Shown one piece after another: positions 23,809 to 31,168 of a stretch of 39,139 bases of DNA. Origin of the DNA: a virus; IMG/VR virus record IMGVR_UViG_3300020034_000044, positions 1 to 39,139 of that record, one strand, 5' to 3'. Made by a program: the position numbers and the translations under genes. Under the pieces are notes generated by a model. It saw only the letters and a program-made list of their open reading frames with translations. It was not told where the DNA came from and did no database searches. Position 1 is the stretch's first letter. Every line of letters begins with the position of its first letter.

Positions 23809-25442
23809 TGCCTATCGCCAAGGTGCAGATTGATGGGCGCATAGCGATGTTTGACGTGCCGGAAGGAACTACGCCGCAGCAGGTGGAAGCCCAGAAACTT
23901 GAAAATAGGTCTCAGTTCTCAGCGCCCGAAAAATCATTTGGCCGCAAGGCTTTTGATGCGGCGGCGAATATCGGATCAGGCGCACTGAGCGGCGCTGGGA
24001 GCATAGGCTCAACGATACTTTATCCAGTGGACAAGGTGACGGATTTAGTCTCTGGCGATAACCGAAACAGAAATAAGGAGCGCCGCCAAAGCATAACGGA
24101 GACGCTGCAAAACCTCGGCGCTGACCCCAGTTCCGGCTTTTATCAGGCTGGCAAGCTGGGCGGCGAAATAGCGGGAACCGCTGGCGTCGGCGGTGTGGCG
24201 GCTAACCTTGCCACACGGGTTCCGGGACTTGCTGCTGCTGCACCGGAACTAATAAGCGCGGTTAGAACGTCTGGAATGACCGCAGGGCCATCCACAGGCA
24301 TTGCGAACATGGCGACAAGGGCGGCAGGCGGCGCTATCTCTGGCGGTCTGTCTGCGGGGCTTGTAGACCCATCGCAGGCCGGAACGGGCGCTCTAGTTGG
24401 AGGCGCTTTACCGCCTGCCATTGCCGGCGCTGGGAAACTGGGTAGTGCAATCGGAACGTCATTACGCGGTGCTACACCATCCGCAGAGGTAAATCAGCTT
24501 GCTTCCCGCGCCAAGCAACTCGGTATCGACATTCCGGCTGACCGGCTCACCGACAGCAGGCCGCTTAATGCGGTGGCGTCGGCGCTCAACTACGTGCCTT
24601 TCAGTGGGCGTGCGGCTACTGAAAACCTGATGGAGCGCCAGCTAAACACGGCGGCGTCTCGGCTGGTGGGGCAGAACACGCCCAATATGACGCAGGCACT
24701 GCGGCAGGCGAGCGTTGATCTTGGAAACAAGTTTGAAACGACGCTTAAAAACAACGTGGTGAAAGTCGATAACACGTTTATGAATGAGCTTGCATCGGCT
24801 GAAGCGCTGGCTAAAAAAGAACTCGGCAGTGACGCATTGCGTCCGATACTGAATCAACTCGATGAAATTCTGGCTAAAGGCGGCAGCGGTCAAATTGACG
24901 GGCAGGCGGCATACAACATTAAACGCAGCCTTGACCGCATCGGACGGCGCAATACGCCAGAGGCTTACCACGCGCTGGAATTAAAAAATGCGCTGATGGG
25001 TGCGCTGGATCGCTCGCTAGGGCCACAAGAGGCTGCGGCTTTCGCCAAGACGCGGGAGCAATACGGCAACATGATCGCGCTGGAAAAGATCGCCAAGAAT
25101 GGCGCGGAAGGCGATATTTCAGTGGCGCGACTCGCCAATATGAAAAACATCAATAACGATTCGTTGCAGGAATTGGCCGATATCGCATCGCAGTTCGTGA
25201 AACCACGCGAGGGGCAGCATGGGGCGATGCAGCGGGCTTTGGTGGGTGGTGCCAGTGCCTTGCATGGCGGCCCGGCTGGATTGGCTGCGCTGGCGGCAGG
25301 CGGGCGGGGTATCAATGCAACGCTGAATAGCGACGCCGCAAGGTCATTTGTGCAGAACGTGCCTAGCGCTTCAACGCTGGGGAATCGCAGGCTTGAGGCT
25401 CTTTTGTCTCGGTCTCTGCCGCAGACAGTGGCCGACCAGTAA
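23808..25442 (+). CDS. DNA-ejection protein 3 (gp16-like)
   Basis: ATG 23808 overlaps the previous stop (TAATG). The 544-residue protein begins PIAKVQIDGRIAMFDVPEGT, then has a Gly/Ala-rich hydrophobic centre (residues ~60-210, with GAISGGLSAGLVDPSQAG and GALVGGALPPAIAGAG) suited to membrane insertion, and a helical C-terminal half (YNIKRSLDRIGRRN, LKNALMGALDRSLGPQEAAAFAKTR). This composition and last place in the ejection cluster correspond to P22 gp16-type proteins. Confidence 0.75.
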   Translation: MPIAKVQIDGRIAMFDVPEGTTPQQVEAQKLENRSQFSAPEKSFGRKAFDAAANIGSGALSGAGSIGSTILYPVDKVTDLVSGDNRNRNKERRQSITETLQNLGADPSSGFYQAGKLGGEIAGTAGVGGVAANLATRVPGLAAAAPELISAVRTSGMTAGPSTGIANMATRAAGGAISGGLSAGLVDPSQAGTGALVGGALPPAIAGAGKLGSAIGTSLRGATPSAEVNQLASRAKQLGIDIPADRLTDSRPLNAVASALNYVPFSGRAATENLMERQLNTAASRLVGQNTPNMTQALRQASVDLGNKFETTLKNNVVKVDNTFMNELASAEALAKKELGSDALRPILNQLDEILAKGGSGQIDGQAAYNIKRSLDRIGRRNTPEAYHALELKNALMGALDRSLGPQEAAAFAKTREQYGNMIALEKIAKNGAEGDISVARLANMKNINNDSLQELADIASQFVKPREGQHGAMQRALVGGASALHGGPAGLAALAAGGRGINATLNSDAARSFVQNVPSASTLGNRRLEALLSRSLPQTVADQ

Positions 25443-25521
25443 GGCCGCAATACAGACCCCATGCAAAAGCCGCAAACACGAGTACAACGGCCTTGATGAT
25501 TACGTAATCAATGAATTCCAT
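25363..25521 (-). CDS. Possible antisense small membrane protein (52 aa)
   Basis: Minus-strand ATG 25521 reads MEFIDYVIIKAVVLVFAAFA then WGLYCGLTGRPL and a polar tail, stopping at 25363. The first half is a clear membrane helix ending in a Trp-Gly-Leu-Tyr interface motif. It uses the intergenic gap at 25443-25555 and overlaps the end of the ejection gene by 80 bp on the opposite strand. No strong ribosome site is visible. Its protein-like composition suggests a real gene; expression is unproven. Confidence 0.4.
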   Translation of the reverse strand: MEFIDYVIIKAVVLVFAAFAWGLYCGLTGRPLSAAETETKEPQACDSPALKR

Positions 25522-25555
25522 ATGACGACAATAACACAAAAACCAGAGGTGAATA

Positions 25556-27154
25556 ATGGCCGTTAAAGTATCGCCATACGGCCCAAAGCCGCAATTCGTG
25601 CTCGCCAGCGGATTACCCGCAGTAGGCAATAAGCTGTTTTTCTACGTCGCCGGGTCCGTCAATACCAAGCAGAACACCTACACGGATTCGACCGGCCTTG
25701 TCGCCAATACGAATCCGCTGGTTCTGAATGCGCTCGGCGAGCCTTCGACAGAAATATGGTTTACCACGGGGCAGTCGTACAAGATGGTGTATGCGCCATC
25801 GACGGATACCGACCCGCCAACGTCTCCGATCTGGACTATAGACAACCTGACCGGCATCAATGACACGACCACCACAATAGATCAGTGGGTATCGTTTACC
25901 GGCGCCCCGACATTTGTATCGGCTACCTCGTTTACTTTGGCGGGCGACCAGACCAGCACGTTCCACATTGGGCGGCGCGTCAAAACCACTAATAGCGGCG
26001 GCACGATCTACAGCACGATCAGTAATGCCGTGTTCGGCGCGGTGACTACAGTTACAGTAGTCAATGATTCCGGTACTCTGGACTTGGGTTTGTCGGCTGT
26101 TAGCTATGGCCTGCTGTCATATCAGAATCCGTCCATCCCGCAAATTATCTCAGCGGGCAATGGCGTAACCGTAGTCTGGGCGAATGGCCGCGCTACTATT
26201 TCATCGTCAGCCATTCAGCCGATTTACGCGATTACAGCTACGCGAGCATCCAATGCCGAGACAATAACGGTCACGCCTGCCACTGCCGCAAACCTGCAAT
26301 TCAGGAGCGATGTAGCGGGCACAGGGACTTACACGGACATTGCATTTTCAGCGCCGATTACCCTGACGCTTTCCAGCGGTTCTACGGTAGGCGCAATAAA
26401 TGCTGTGCCATTCCGCCTGTGGATCGTGGCATTCAATGATGCTGGTACCTTGCGGCTCGGCGCGGTCAAGACGGTATCCGGCACTGACATCATGAACTTC
26501 CGCGCAGACCTGGCTTACTCGGCTACAGCGGAAGGCGGCGCGGGGGCGGCGGACTCGGCGCAGGTCATTTACTGCGGTAATGCCGTGACCACTAAGGCGA
26601 TTGTGATTCTGGGCTATCTGGAATACACGCTGGCGACGGTCGGCACATGGGTAACAGCACCGTCAAAGATTCAGATTTACCTGCCCGGCACGCCGCTCCC
26701 TGGTGACACGGTGCAGGAGGTCTCGCAGATAACCGGCGCCGCCACGTCAGGCACTACGGTATTGCCCGCCGATAACACGACGCCGCAAAACAACGAGGGC
26801 GACCAGTACATGACCAAGGCTATCGTGCCGAAGTCTGGGGCAAACCTGCTTGAGCATAACGTATTGGGCCATTTCGCCAGTTCTACTACCAACAATATGG
26901 GTATGGCGATGTTTCAGGATGCGACCGCAAACGCTCTGGCGTCATCGTTTTTTGTGTGCAGTGCGGCGAATATTGCGGGGCTGGCGCAGATTTATTATCG
27001 CATGGTGTCGGGCACGGTGGTATCGACCACGTTCAACGTTCGCGCGGGCGGCGGCTCGGCTGGCACTACGTCATTCAATGGCCGCGATGCCGGGACTGGA
27101 TTCTTTAACGGCACGATAACCAGCTATCTCAAAATACGGGAAATCATGGCATGA
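25556..27154 (+). CDS. Tail fibre / receptor-binding protein
   Basis: GAGGTG precedes ATG 25556. The N-terminus (YGPKPQFVLASGLPAVGNKLFFYVAGSVN) is the particle-anchoring module common to podovirus tail proteins, with a following TKQNTYTDSTG and LNALGEPSTEIWF. The shaft (residues ~90-370) is Ser/Thr-rich beta. The C-terminal ~130 residues (GHFASSTTNNMGMAMFQDAT) form a separate compact tip. Length 532 residues. It should bind the host surface; no glycan-degrading motif is apparent, so fibre rather than spike is the safer call. Confidence 0.75.
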   Translation: MAVKVSPYGPKPQFVLASGLPAVGNKLFFYVAGSVNTKQNTYTDSTGLVANTNPLVLNALGEPSTEIWFTTGQSYKMVYAPSTDTDPPTSPIWTIDNLTGINDTTTTIDQWVSFTGAPTFVSATSFTLAGDQTSTFHIGRRVKTTNSGGTIYSTISNAVFGAVTTVTVVNDSGTLDLGLSAVSYGLLSYQNPSIPQIISAGNGVTVVWANGRATISSSAIQPIYAITATRASNAETITVTPATAANLQFRSDVAGTGTYTDIAFSAPITLTLSSGSTVGAINAVPFRLWIVAFNDAGTLRLGAVKTVSGTDIMNFRADLAYSATAEGGAGAADSAQVIYCGNAVTTKAIVILGYLEYTLATVGTWVTAPSKIQIYLPGTPLPGDTVQEVSQITGAATSGTTVLPADNTTPQNNEGDQYMTKAIVPKSGANLLEHNVLGHFASSTTNNMGMAMFQDATANALASSFFVCSAANIAGLAQIYYRMVSGTVVSTTFNVRAGGGSAGTTSFNGRDAGTGFFNGTITSYLKIREIMA

Positions 27155-28008
27155 CCATCATCGCAACACGCTACCTGAACGACTCGCAGACTGATATCCC
27201 CGTAGTCGCAGGCCCGGCGACCATTGCGCTAAACGCCTACGGGTTCGGCCAATTGCCCGGCGTAATCAACTACGGCGGCACATACTATGACTGCACGCAA
27301 CCCGGATTAATCAGCTTTTTTGACACAAATTCCGGGGTAGCGGCCCGGCGTCCCATGTGGACGGGCATCGGCAAGACCGGGCAGGATTGGATAAACGCGG
27401 TTTACGGCTGGATTTCGGCCTGTTCGTGGATGCACGTCCACGGAACGGCGGACGAGGGGCTGACGCAGGCTACTCTGGCTGGCTGGATGAAGCAGCACAA
27501 AGCGCGGCTGCGCTGCGGGGCGATCGTTGACTTCATGGTGTACATCCTGCCGCAACTGGGTGTGTACGCGCGCCGGGTGGGCGTGCTCACCGGCAAGGCG
27601 CCCAATGGCTACGATGACGGGCATATCTGCTTCGAGGCTTATCTAGGTGGGCGCTGGCGCTTCTGGGACTTAACAAACGGCGCCTACTATGCCGATGCGA
27701 ACGGCGACCACCTGAACCTGAAAGAAATCATCGCCAAGGGCATCAATAACTGCGTGCGGGTGCGGGTCGATGCCGATCGGGATTTTTCCTGTGACCCGGC
27801 GGGGAGCATCTGCTTCGGCGTTTATTTCGAAACCATGCGCAAGACGCCGCAGGGCATGACGGACTGGTACGACCGCATTTTCGCCATTCCCTACGTGGGA
27901 TCGACTGCGTTCATTCCGGCGCAATACGCTGGCAGCGCGGGCTGGGTGAACAGTCTGGGTATTGGTGTTGTCACAGAGGCATCGTGGAATGCCACGTTTT
28001 ACCCATAA
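27151..28008 (+). CDS. Transglutaminase-like (Cys-His-Asp) protein
   Basis: ATG 27151 overlaps the tail-fibre stop. In the 285-residue product, residues 115-180 follow the transglutaminase-like core: QHKARLRCGAIVDFMVYILP with C122, GVYARRVGVLTG, DGHICFEAYLGGRWRFWD with H158 and D173, the expected Cys-His-Asp triad and Trp spacing. This superfamily includes peptidases, amidases and crosslinking enzymes. It stands between tail fibre and membrane-protein genes, where phages keep their endolysin; no standard endolysin is present. Cell-wall hydrolysis or tail modification are both inferences. Confidence 0.65.
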   Translation: MTIIATRYLNDSQTDIPVVAGPATIALNAYGFGQLPGVINYGGTYYDCTQPGLISFFDTNSGVAARRPMWTGIGKTGQDWINAVYGWISACSWMHVHGTADEGLTQATLAGWMKQHKARLRCGAIVDFMVYILPQLGVYARRVGVLTGKAPNGYDDGHICFEAYLGGRWRFWDLTNGAYYADANGDHLNLKEIIAKGINNCVRVRVDADRDFSCDPAGSICFGVYFETMRKTPQGMTDWYDRIFAIPYVGSTAFIPAQYAGSAGWVNSLGIGVVTEASWNATFYP

Positions 28009-28358
28009 TGACGCCTATGAAGATACGCGAAGAAGATGAGGCTGGCGGCTCCAACTATAAGGATCGGCGGTGGACGCTCGACAGAAAGCTAAGCCTATCT
28101 ATATTGGGCACTCTCGCCGGGTTGATCGTTTCCATATTTATTGCTGGATGGAATTTTGGCAGTCGCGTTACGGTGATCGAACTTACCCAATCGAATCAAG
28201 GCGTCGCCGCGATAAATAGAGAAGCGGAGCAGCGCAGAACGGATGATAGGCAGGATGTGCGGACGCGAGAGGACAGCGTTTTAATGCGTGCTGAAATAGC
28301 GTTGATGGCCGCAAAAATTGATCGGCTGTCCGACCAAATTGGCAGGCTCCCGCGTTGA
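28008..28358 (+). CDS. Membrane protein with coiled-coil, lysis-cassette candidate
   Basis: ATG 28008 shares its A with the previous stop (TAATG); ATG 28017 is an alternative start. The protein (116 aa) has a charged start, one membrane span (LSILGTLAGLIVSIFIAGW) near residues 30-50, and a long charged helix (REAEQRRTDDRQDVRTRED) ending SDQIGRLPR. A holin-like or inner-membrane spanin-like role fits position and topology; neither is proven. Confidence 0.65.
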   Translation: MTPMKIREEDEAGGSNYKDRRWTLDRKLSLSILGTLAGLIVSIFIAGWNFGSRVTVIELTQSNQGVAAINREAEQRRTDDRQDVRTREDSVLMRAEIALMAAKIDRLSDQIGRLPR

Positions 28359-28444
28359 TGGGCTGGCTCATGGCCTTCGTAATGACCCTCCTGTTAATCG
28401 CAAGCCTGCTATTTAACATTTACTTACTTGAGCATATTGATTGA
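28358..28444 (+). CDS. 28-residue membrane peptide
   Basis: ATG 28358 overlaps the preceding stop as TGATG. The translation MGWLMAFVMTLLLIASLLFN then IYLLEHID is almost entirely hydrophobic. It overlaps the next tiny ORF by 8 nt. Ribosome site is weak, so coupling to the upstream gene would be needed. A holin or antiholin accessory role is inference. Confidence 0.45.
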   Translation: MGWLMAFVMTLLLIASLLFNIYLLEHID

Positions 28445-28526
28445 GATTCTTGCGACAGTTGTAGTTTTGTGCATGATCGGAATTCTGGTTATTTTATTAA
28501 TACTGGTTTGGGAGGATGGAAAATGA
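28437..28526 (+). CDS. 29-residue membrane peptide
   Basis: TTG 28437 overlaps the end of the previous ORF and the frame reaches TGA 28524-28526. The product has MIEILATVVVLCMIGILVIL and a charged WEDGK tail. Its end carries GGGAGGA, the ribosome site of the next gene, and overlaps that gene's ATG (ATGA). TTG start lacks a clear ribosome site, so confidence is limited. Confidence 0.4.
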   Translation: MIEILATVVVLCMIGILVILLILVWEDGK

Positions 28527-28684
28527 GTCCAATTTCGATATTGTTGATCGTGTTATTGATCGTTCTGCTTGTCGGCGCGTTCCCGGCATACACCCTGGCA
28601 CCGCACTATGGTTACGGGCTTGGTGGTATCGGCGGGATTCTGCTGATTGTTCTTGTTGTGCTATTGCTTACGGGGCGGCTGTGA
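28523..28684 (+). CDS. DUF3309-like double-span membrane protein
   Basis: ATG 28523 has a perfect GGGAGGA six bases upstream. The 53 residues are two hydrophobic stretches (SPISILLIVLLIVLLVGAFP and LGGIGGILLIVLVVLLLTG) around a Pro/Tyr/Gly loop (TLAPHYGYGLGG), the layout of DUF3309 small proteins of proteobacteria. In this position it is a good class II holin candidate. The family function is unknown. Confidence 0.6.
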   Translation: MSPISILLIVLLIVLLVGAFPAYTLAPHYGYGLGGIGGILLIVLVVLLLTGRL

Positions 28685-28848
28685 AATCCGCCGCGGCGAT
28701 TCTGGCGCTGTGTCTCACCGGCTGCACCAGCATTCCATCGATAGAAGCCTGCGACACCGTGCGCTATACGCGGGACGGTCTTAAATACTCGGTGTCTTTT
28801 TCGGACTGCCACGTTCAGGTGAATGCGCCTGTGCCGGGGCTGAGGTGA
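28681..28848 (+). CDS. Small lipoprotein (o-spanin-like candidate)
   Basis: GTG 28681 overlaps the DUF3309 stop (GTGA). The N-terminus KSAAAILALCLTGCTSIPS is a lipoprotein signal with lipobox LTGC, so the mature 42-residue protein would be anchored at Cys 15. The short Cys-containing mature part (EACDTVRYTRDGLKYSVSF) differs from Pro-rich o-spanins. Outer-membrane lysis or another envelope role is inferred from its position. Confidence 0.65.
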   Translation: MKSAAAILALCLTGCTSIPSIEACDTVRYTRDGLKYSVSFSDCHVQVNAPVPGLR

Positions 28849-28852
28849 CATT

Positions 28853-29227
28853 ATGAAACTAGAAATACATGTATCACCGATTGAAATCAATCTGAATTGT
28901 CGGAACGTCAACGCCGATGACTTTATCTACAAACAGTTGGCAAAACTTAATCTCATAATGGAGAAGCACATGGCAGCAATAGACGATATCAAGGCGGCAA
29001 TCAAGGATGTGAAGGATGCGGCAGCACTGGAAACGCAGCAAGCAGCAGATCGCCAAACCCAATCCGTAGCAGCAATTCAAGCGCTGACGGATCAGGTAAA
29101 GTTTTTGCAAGATCAGATTAACCAAGGCAACCCTATAACGCCGCAGGATGTCACGGATATCATCACTGAATTGGGATCAGTCAAAACCCAAGTTAGTGGA
29201 ATCATCCCTGACGTGCCAGCCCCTTGA
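28853..29227 (+). CDS. Coiled-coil protein near the lysis cassette
   Basis: ATG 28853 follows the lipoprotein gene by 4 bp. The 124 residues start KLEIHVSPIEINLNCRNVNA, then form a helical region (residues ~28-95, with KHMAAIDDIKAAIKDVKDA and QALTDQVKFLQDQINQG), and end GIIPDVPAP. An internal ATG with a ribosome site (GGAGAAGCACATGG, Met near residue 40) could start a shorter form. Function unknown; a trimeric structural or lysis-control protein is possible. Confidence 0.6.
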   Translation: MKLEIHVSPIEINLNCRNVNADDFIYKQLAKLNLIMEKHMAAIDDIKAAIKDVKDAAALETQQAADRQTQSVAAIQALTDQVKFLQDQINQGNPITPQDVTDIITELGSVKTQVSGIIPDVPAP

Positions 29228-29346
29228 CGTACCGCCGTAGGGCTGCTGAATGGCTCTACGGCACCATTGTCGGTGCGCTGATACTCGGCACGCCTAGCAT
29301 GTGGCTACGGGAATTGTGGAGACGGATAATAAAATGGCGGCGTTAA
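29224..29346 (+). CDS. 40-residue membrane peptide, last of the rightward lysis cluster
   Basis: TTG 29224 overlaps the preceding stop (TTGA). The product starts MTYRRRAAEWLYGTIVGALI and ends WRRIIKWRR: one short span flanked by strongly basic ends. Its stop overlaps the last codons of a convergent minus-strand gene by 4 bp. The start has no good ribosome site; coupling is assumed. Confidence 0.4.
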   Translation: MTYRRRAAEWLYGTIVGALILGTPSMWLRELWRRIIKWRR

Positions 29347-29552
29347 ATTTCATCTGAATTTACATATCCATCTGAATTATATTCAGCGCGCTCATATACA
29401 TGCTGACGCACCGCTACCATAGGCACGGTTTCCCAGTCGCTCCACGTGCCTATTGCAATGATCTCTCCCTCGTACCCAACGCTTTTGTATCGGTACTGCA
29501 ATATCGGAGTACCCGTGCCGTCATTTTTTACAACATACCGCATTTCAATCAT
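29343..29552 (-). CDS. Hypothetical protein (69 aa), last leftward gene
   Basis: ATG 29552 is preceded by AGGAG with eight bases' spacing, strong evidence of translation. The product (MIEMRYVVKNDGTGTPILQY, then GTWSDWETVPMVAV) is a small beta-rich protein of a type seen in early regions of related phages. It is convergent with the lysis genes and overlaps the last of them by 4 bp. Confidence 0.65.
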   Translation of the reverse strand: MIEMRYVVKNDGTGTPILQYRYKSVGYEGEIIAIGTWSDWETVPMVAVRQHVYERAEYNSDGYVNSDEI

Positions 29553-29575
29553 TTTTTTAGCTCCTAGTTGAATAA

Positions 29576-29776
29576 TTGGCAGATGAACCGTGCGATTGCA
29601 TACTGTCTGAGTGGTCTCTGTGGTGTCCGCTGAATAACTGGTCTCTGTGCAAAGACGGTACGCAGTGGCGTTATGAGGTTCGCTGGCGAACGGTGGTAAC
29701 GCCTGCGGCTAATGGTGGGAACCTCTGCGGGCTACAGGGGGAGCGAAGGACGATTACGCGGGAGTGTCCGGCTTAG
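29576..29776 (+). CDS. Thrombospondin type-1-like mini-protein
   Basis: The rightward ORF from TTG 29576 encodes 66 residues with ILSEWSLWCPLNNWSLC, DGTQWRYEVRWRTVVTP, NGGNLCGLQGERRTITREC. The W-x-x-W-x-C start, alternating W/R ladder and six-plus Cys match a thrombospondin type-1 repeat. It fills exactly the gap left between two minus-strand genes, overlapping the second by 22 bp at its 3' end. The start lacks a clear ribosome site. Adhesive or structural function is inference. Confidence 0.5.
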   Translation: MADEPCDCILSEWSLWCPLNNWSLCKDGTQWRYEVRWRTVVTPAANGGNLCGLQGERRTITRECPA

Positions 29777-29969
29777 AAATTGGCGGCTGCGGACAAGGTG
29801 TTTCAATGGAGAATTCGACATTAGTGTCATCCTTGAATAAACATACCTTACGCTTGCCGTTCGGCAGACCTACCGATACGAATACATTCGCATCCTTAAA
29901 CTCCGTAGCGGCGAGCGGCGGCTTACCGGAGTAGGTTACTGATTTAACTTTTGGCGGCTTTTTCATCAT
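29754..29969 (-). CDS. Hypothetical protein (71 aa)
   Basis: ATG 29969 (or the next ATG at 29966) follows AAGGGGGA. The product is basic at its start (MMKKPPKVKSVTYSGKPPL) and has NVFVSVGLPNGKRKVCLFKD and an acidic, proline-rich end. No family recognised. Its start overlaps the previous gene's stop (ATGATGA). Confidence 0.55.
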   Translation of the reverse strand: MMKKPPKVKSVTYSGKPPLAATEFKDANVFVSVGLPNGKRKVCLFKDDTNVEFSIETPCPQPPISKPDTPA

Positions 29970-30289
29970 TCCCCCTTGGCTGCATGATCCTTCAATTGCG
30001 TCCATACGCAATCAGGACTAACGGTATATCTACGCCCCGGCGTTCCGTCAGATGTGGCTTCCGTAAAAATTCCAGTCGTCAGATCAACAAAAAAGAAATC
30101 AGGTATATCGTCTTTGACGGTGATGCTTGGAGCAACGAATTTACTAGGTTCATACTGGCAACTCATACCGGGGCTGGTCATTAGAATACCGTCTGCGCTG
30201 CACACCCCACTCCAAGAGTTACCGCGTTCATAGTATTTGCAGTCACCGCAGATTCCAACAGCGATGCGTTCTTCAAGAGTTTTCATCAT
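29966..30289 (-). CDS. Zinc-ribbon early protein (107 aa)
   Basis: ATG 30289 follows AAGGGG. The N-terminus has GICGDCKYYERGNSWSGVC and SPGMSCQYEP, a Cys4 arrangement likely to bind zinc. The rest is a small beta-rich domain (SPDCVWTQLKDHAAKGE at the end). Similar Cys-rich proteins with CKYYE are common in phage early regions; function unknown. Confidence 0.6.
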   Translation of the reverse strand: MMKTLEERIAVGICGDCKYYERGNSWSGVCSADGILMTSPGMSCQYEPSKFVAPSITVKDDIPDFFFVDLTTGIFTEATSDGTPGRRYTVSPDCVWTQLKDHAAKGE

Positions 30290-31164
30290 TGCCCCTTGGC
30301 TGCTTTGCGCATTTCTTCTATTGCAACTACATACGCATTATTAAGTGACCCAACGTTGCGCAACTGCACCGCCAGCACCTTATCCAGCCTCGCCTGCAAC
30401 TCGGCGGCTCGGCGCTCGGCTTGGGCGAGTTCGCGCTCCATTGCCCTTACTTTCTGTTCCATTTTTACAAACGCCATCTCGTCAGGATCATTTAGATACT
30501 CATCTAACATAGCATCCGTCCTCGGCGTCGGCCCGCCATCAATAGCGCCACCAGCACACTCTTGCGAATGCGCCGCGCCAGAGTCGATCATTGCTCTTGC
30601 GTGCGCAACACTGACAGGGGGTATGGGCATTTGATATGCGCCATCAGCACCTAGAATTTGCTTGGTTTCCTCAACAGAGAGTTGTGGTTCCTCTAGCAAG
30701 TATTCGATCATTTGCCGTGCTTCATCTGCGGTCAGAAGATTTGTTCCGCTTCGGTCGTGCGGATAATTCGGATTCGTGGCGCATCCATCACTGGATACAG
30801 TTCGCGGTAACGGCCACGCGAGAAATCTGCCAACCAATTCTTGTGTACTTTTCATTTGCTTTTTATCCTGTGGCGCTACCGGGGCGGGTTCTTTGCCTTC
30901 CTCGTGCGCATGCGTTGTGCCGGTAACGAATTGATCTGCCTGCAACACCGCTTTCGCTAAATGGGCAGAGCCAATAGGCGATAGTTTATAACTTATGTTG
31001 CGTGCGTGGAATGCAAGATTAACAGCTTCCGCCCAACGCAGAGGAACGTATGGCTTGCCTTCCTCGTGCGCGATGGCGGCGTTGATTATGTTTATCCGCT
31101 TTTCGTCATAGTGATACTCACAAATAAGCTTGAGATAGTCTTTCAGCACATCAATCGTTTTCAT
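30286..31164 (-). CDS. Mosaic early protein (292 aa)
   Basis: ATG 31164 starts MKTIDVLKDYLKLICEYHYD. The protein reads like three modules: residues 1-85 end in an HAHEEGKE linker; residues ~105-155 have VGRFLAWPLPRTVSSDGCAT and GTNLLTADEARQMIEYLLEE, a module frequently seen alone in phages; and residues ~210-292 contain GGPTPRTDAMLDEYLND and a coiled coil (RELAQAERRAAELQARLDK). It overlaps the next gene. Function unknown. Confidence 0.65.
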   Translation of the reverse strand: MKTIDVLKDYLKLICEYHYDEKRINIINAAIAHEEGKPYVPLRWAEAVNLAFHARNISYKLSPIGSAHLAKAVLQADQFVTGTTHAHEEGKEPAPVAPQDKKQMKSTQELVGRFLAWPLPRTVSSDGCATNPNYPHDRSGTNLLTADEARQMIEYLLEEPQLSVEETKQILGADGAYQMPIPPVSVAHARAMIDSGAAHSQECAGGAIDGGPTPRTDAMLDEYLNDPDEMAFVKMEQKVRAMERELAQAERRAAELQARLDKVLAVQLRNVGSLNNAYVVAIEEMRKAAKGQ

Positions 31165-31168
31165 CTCA

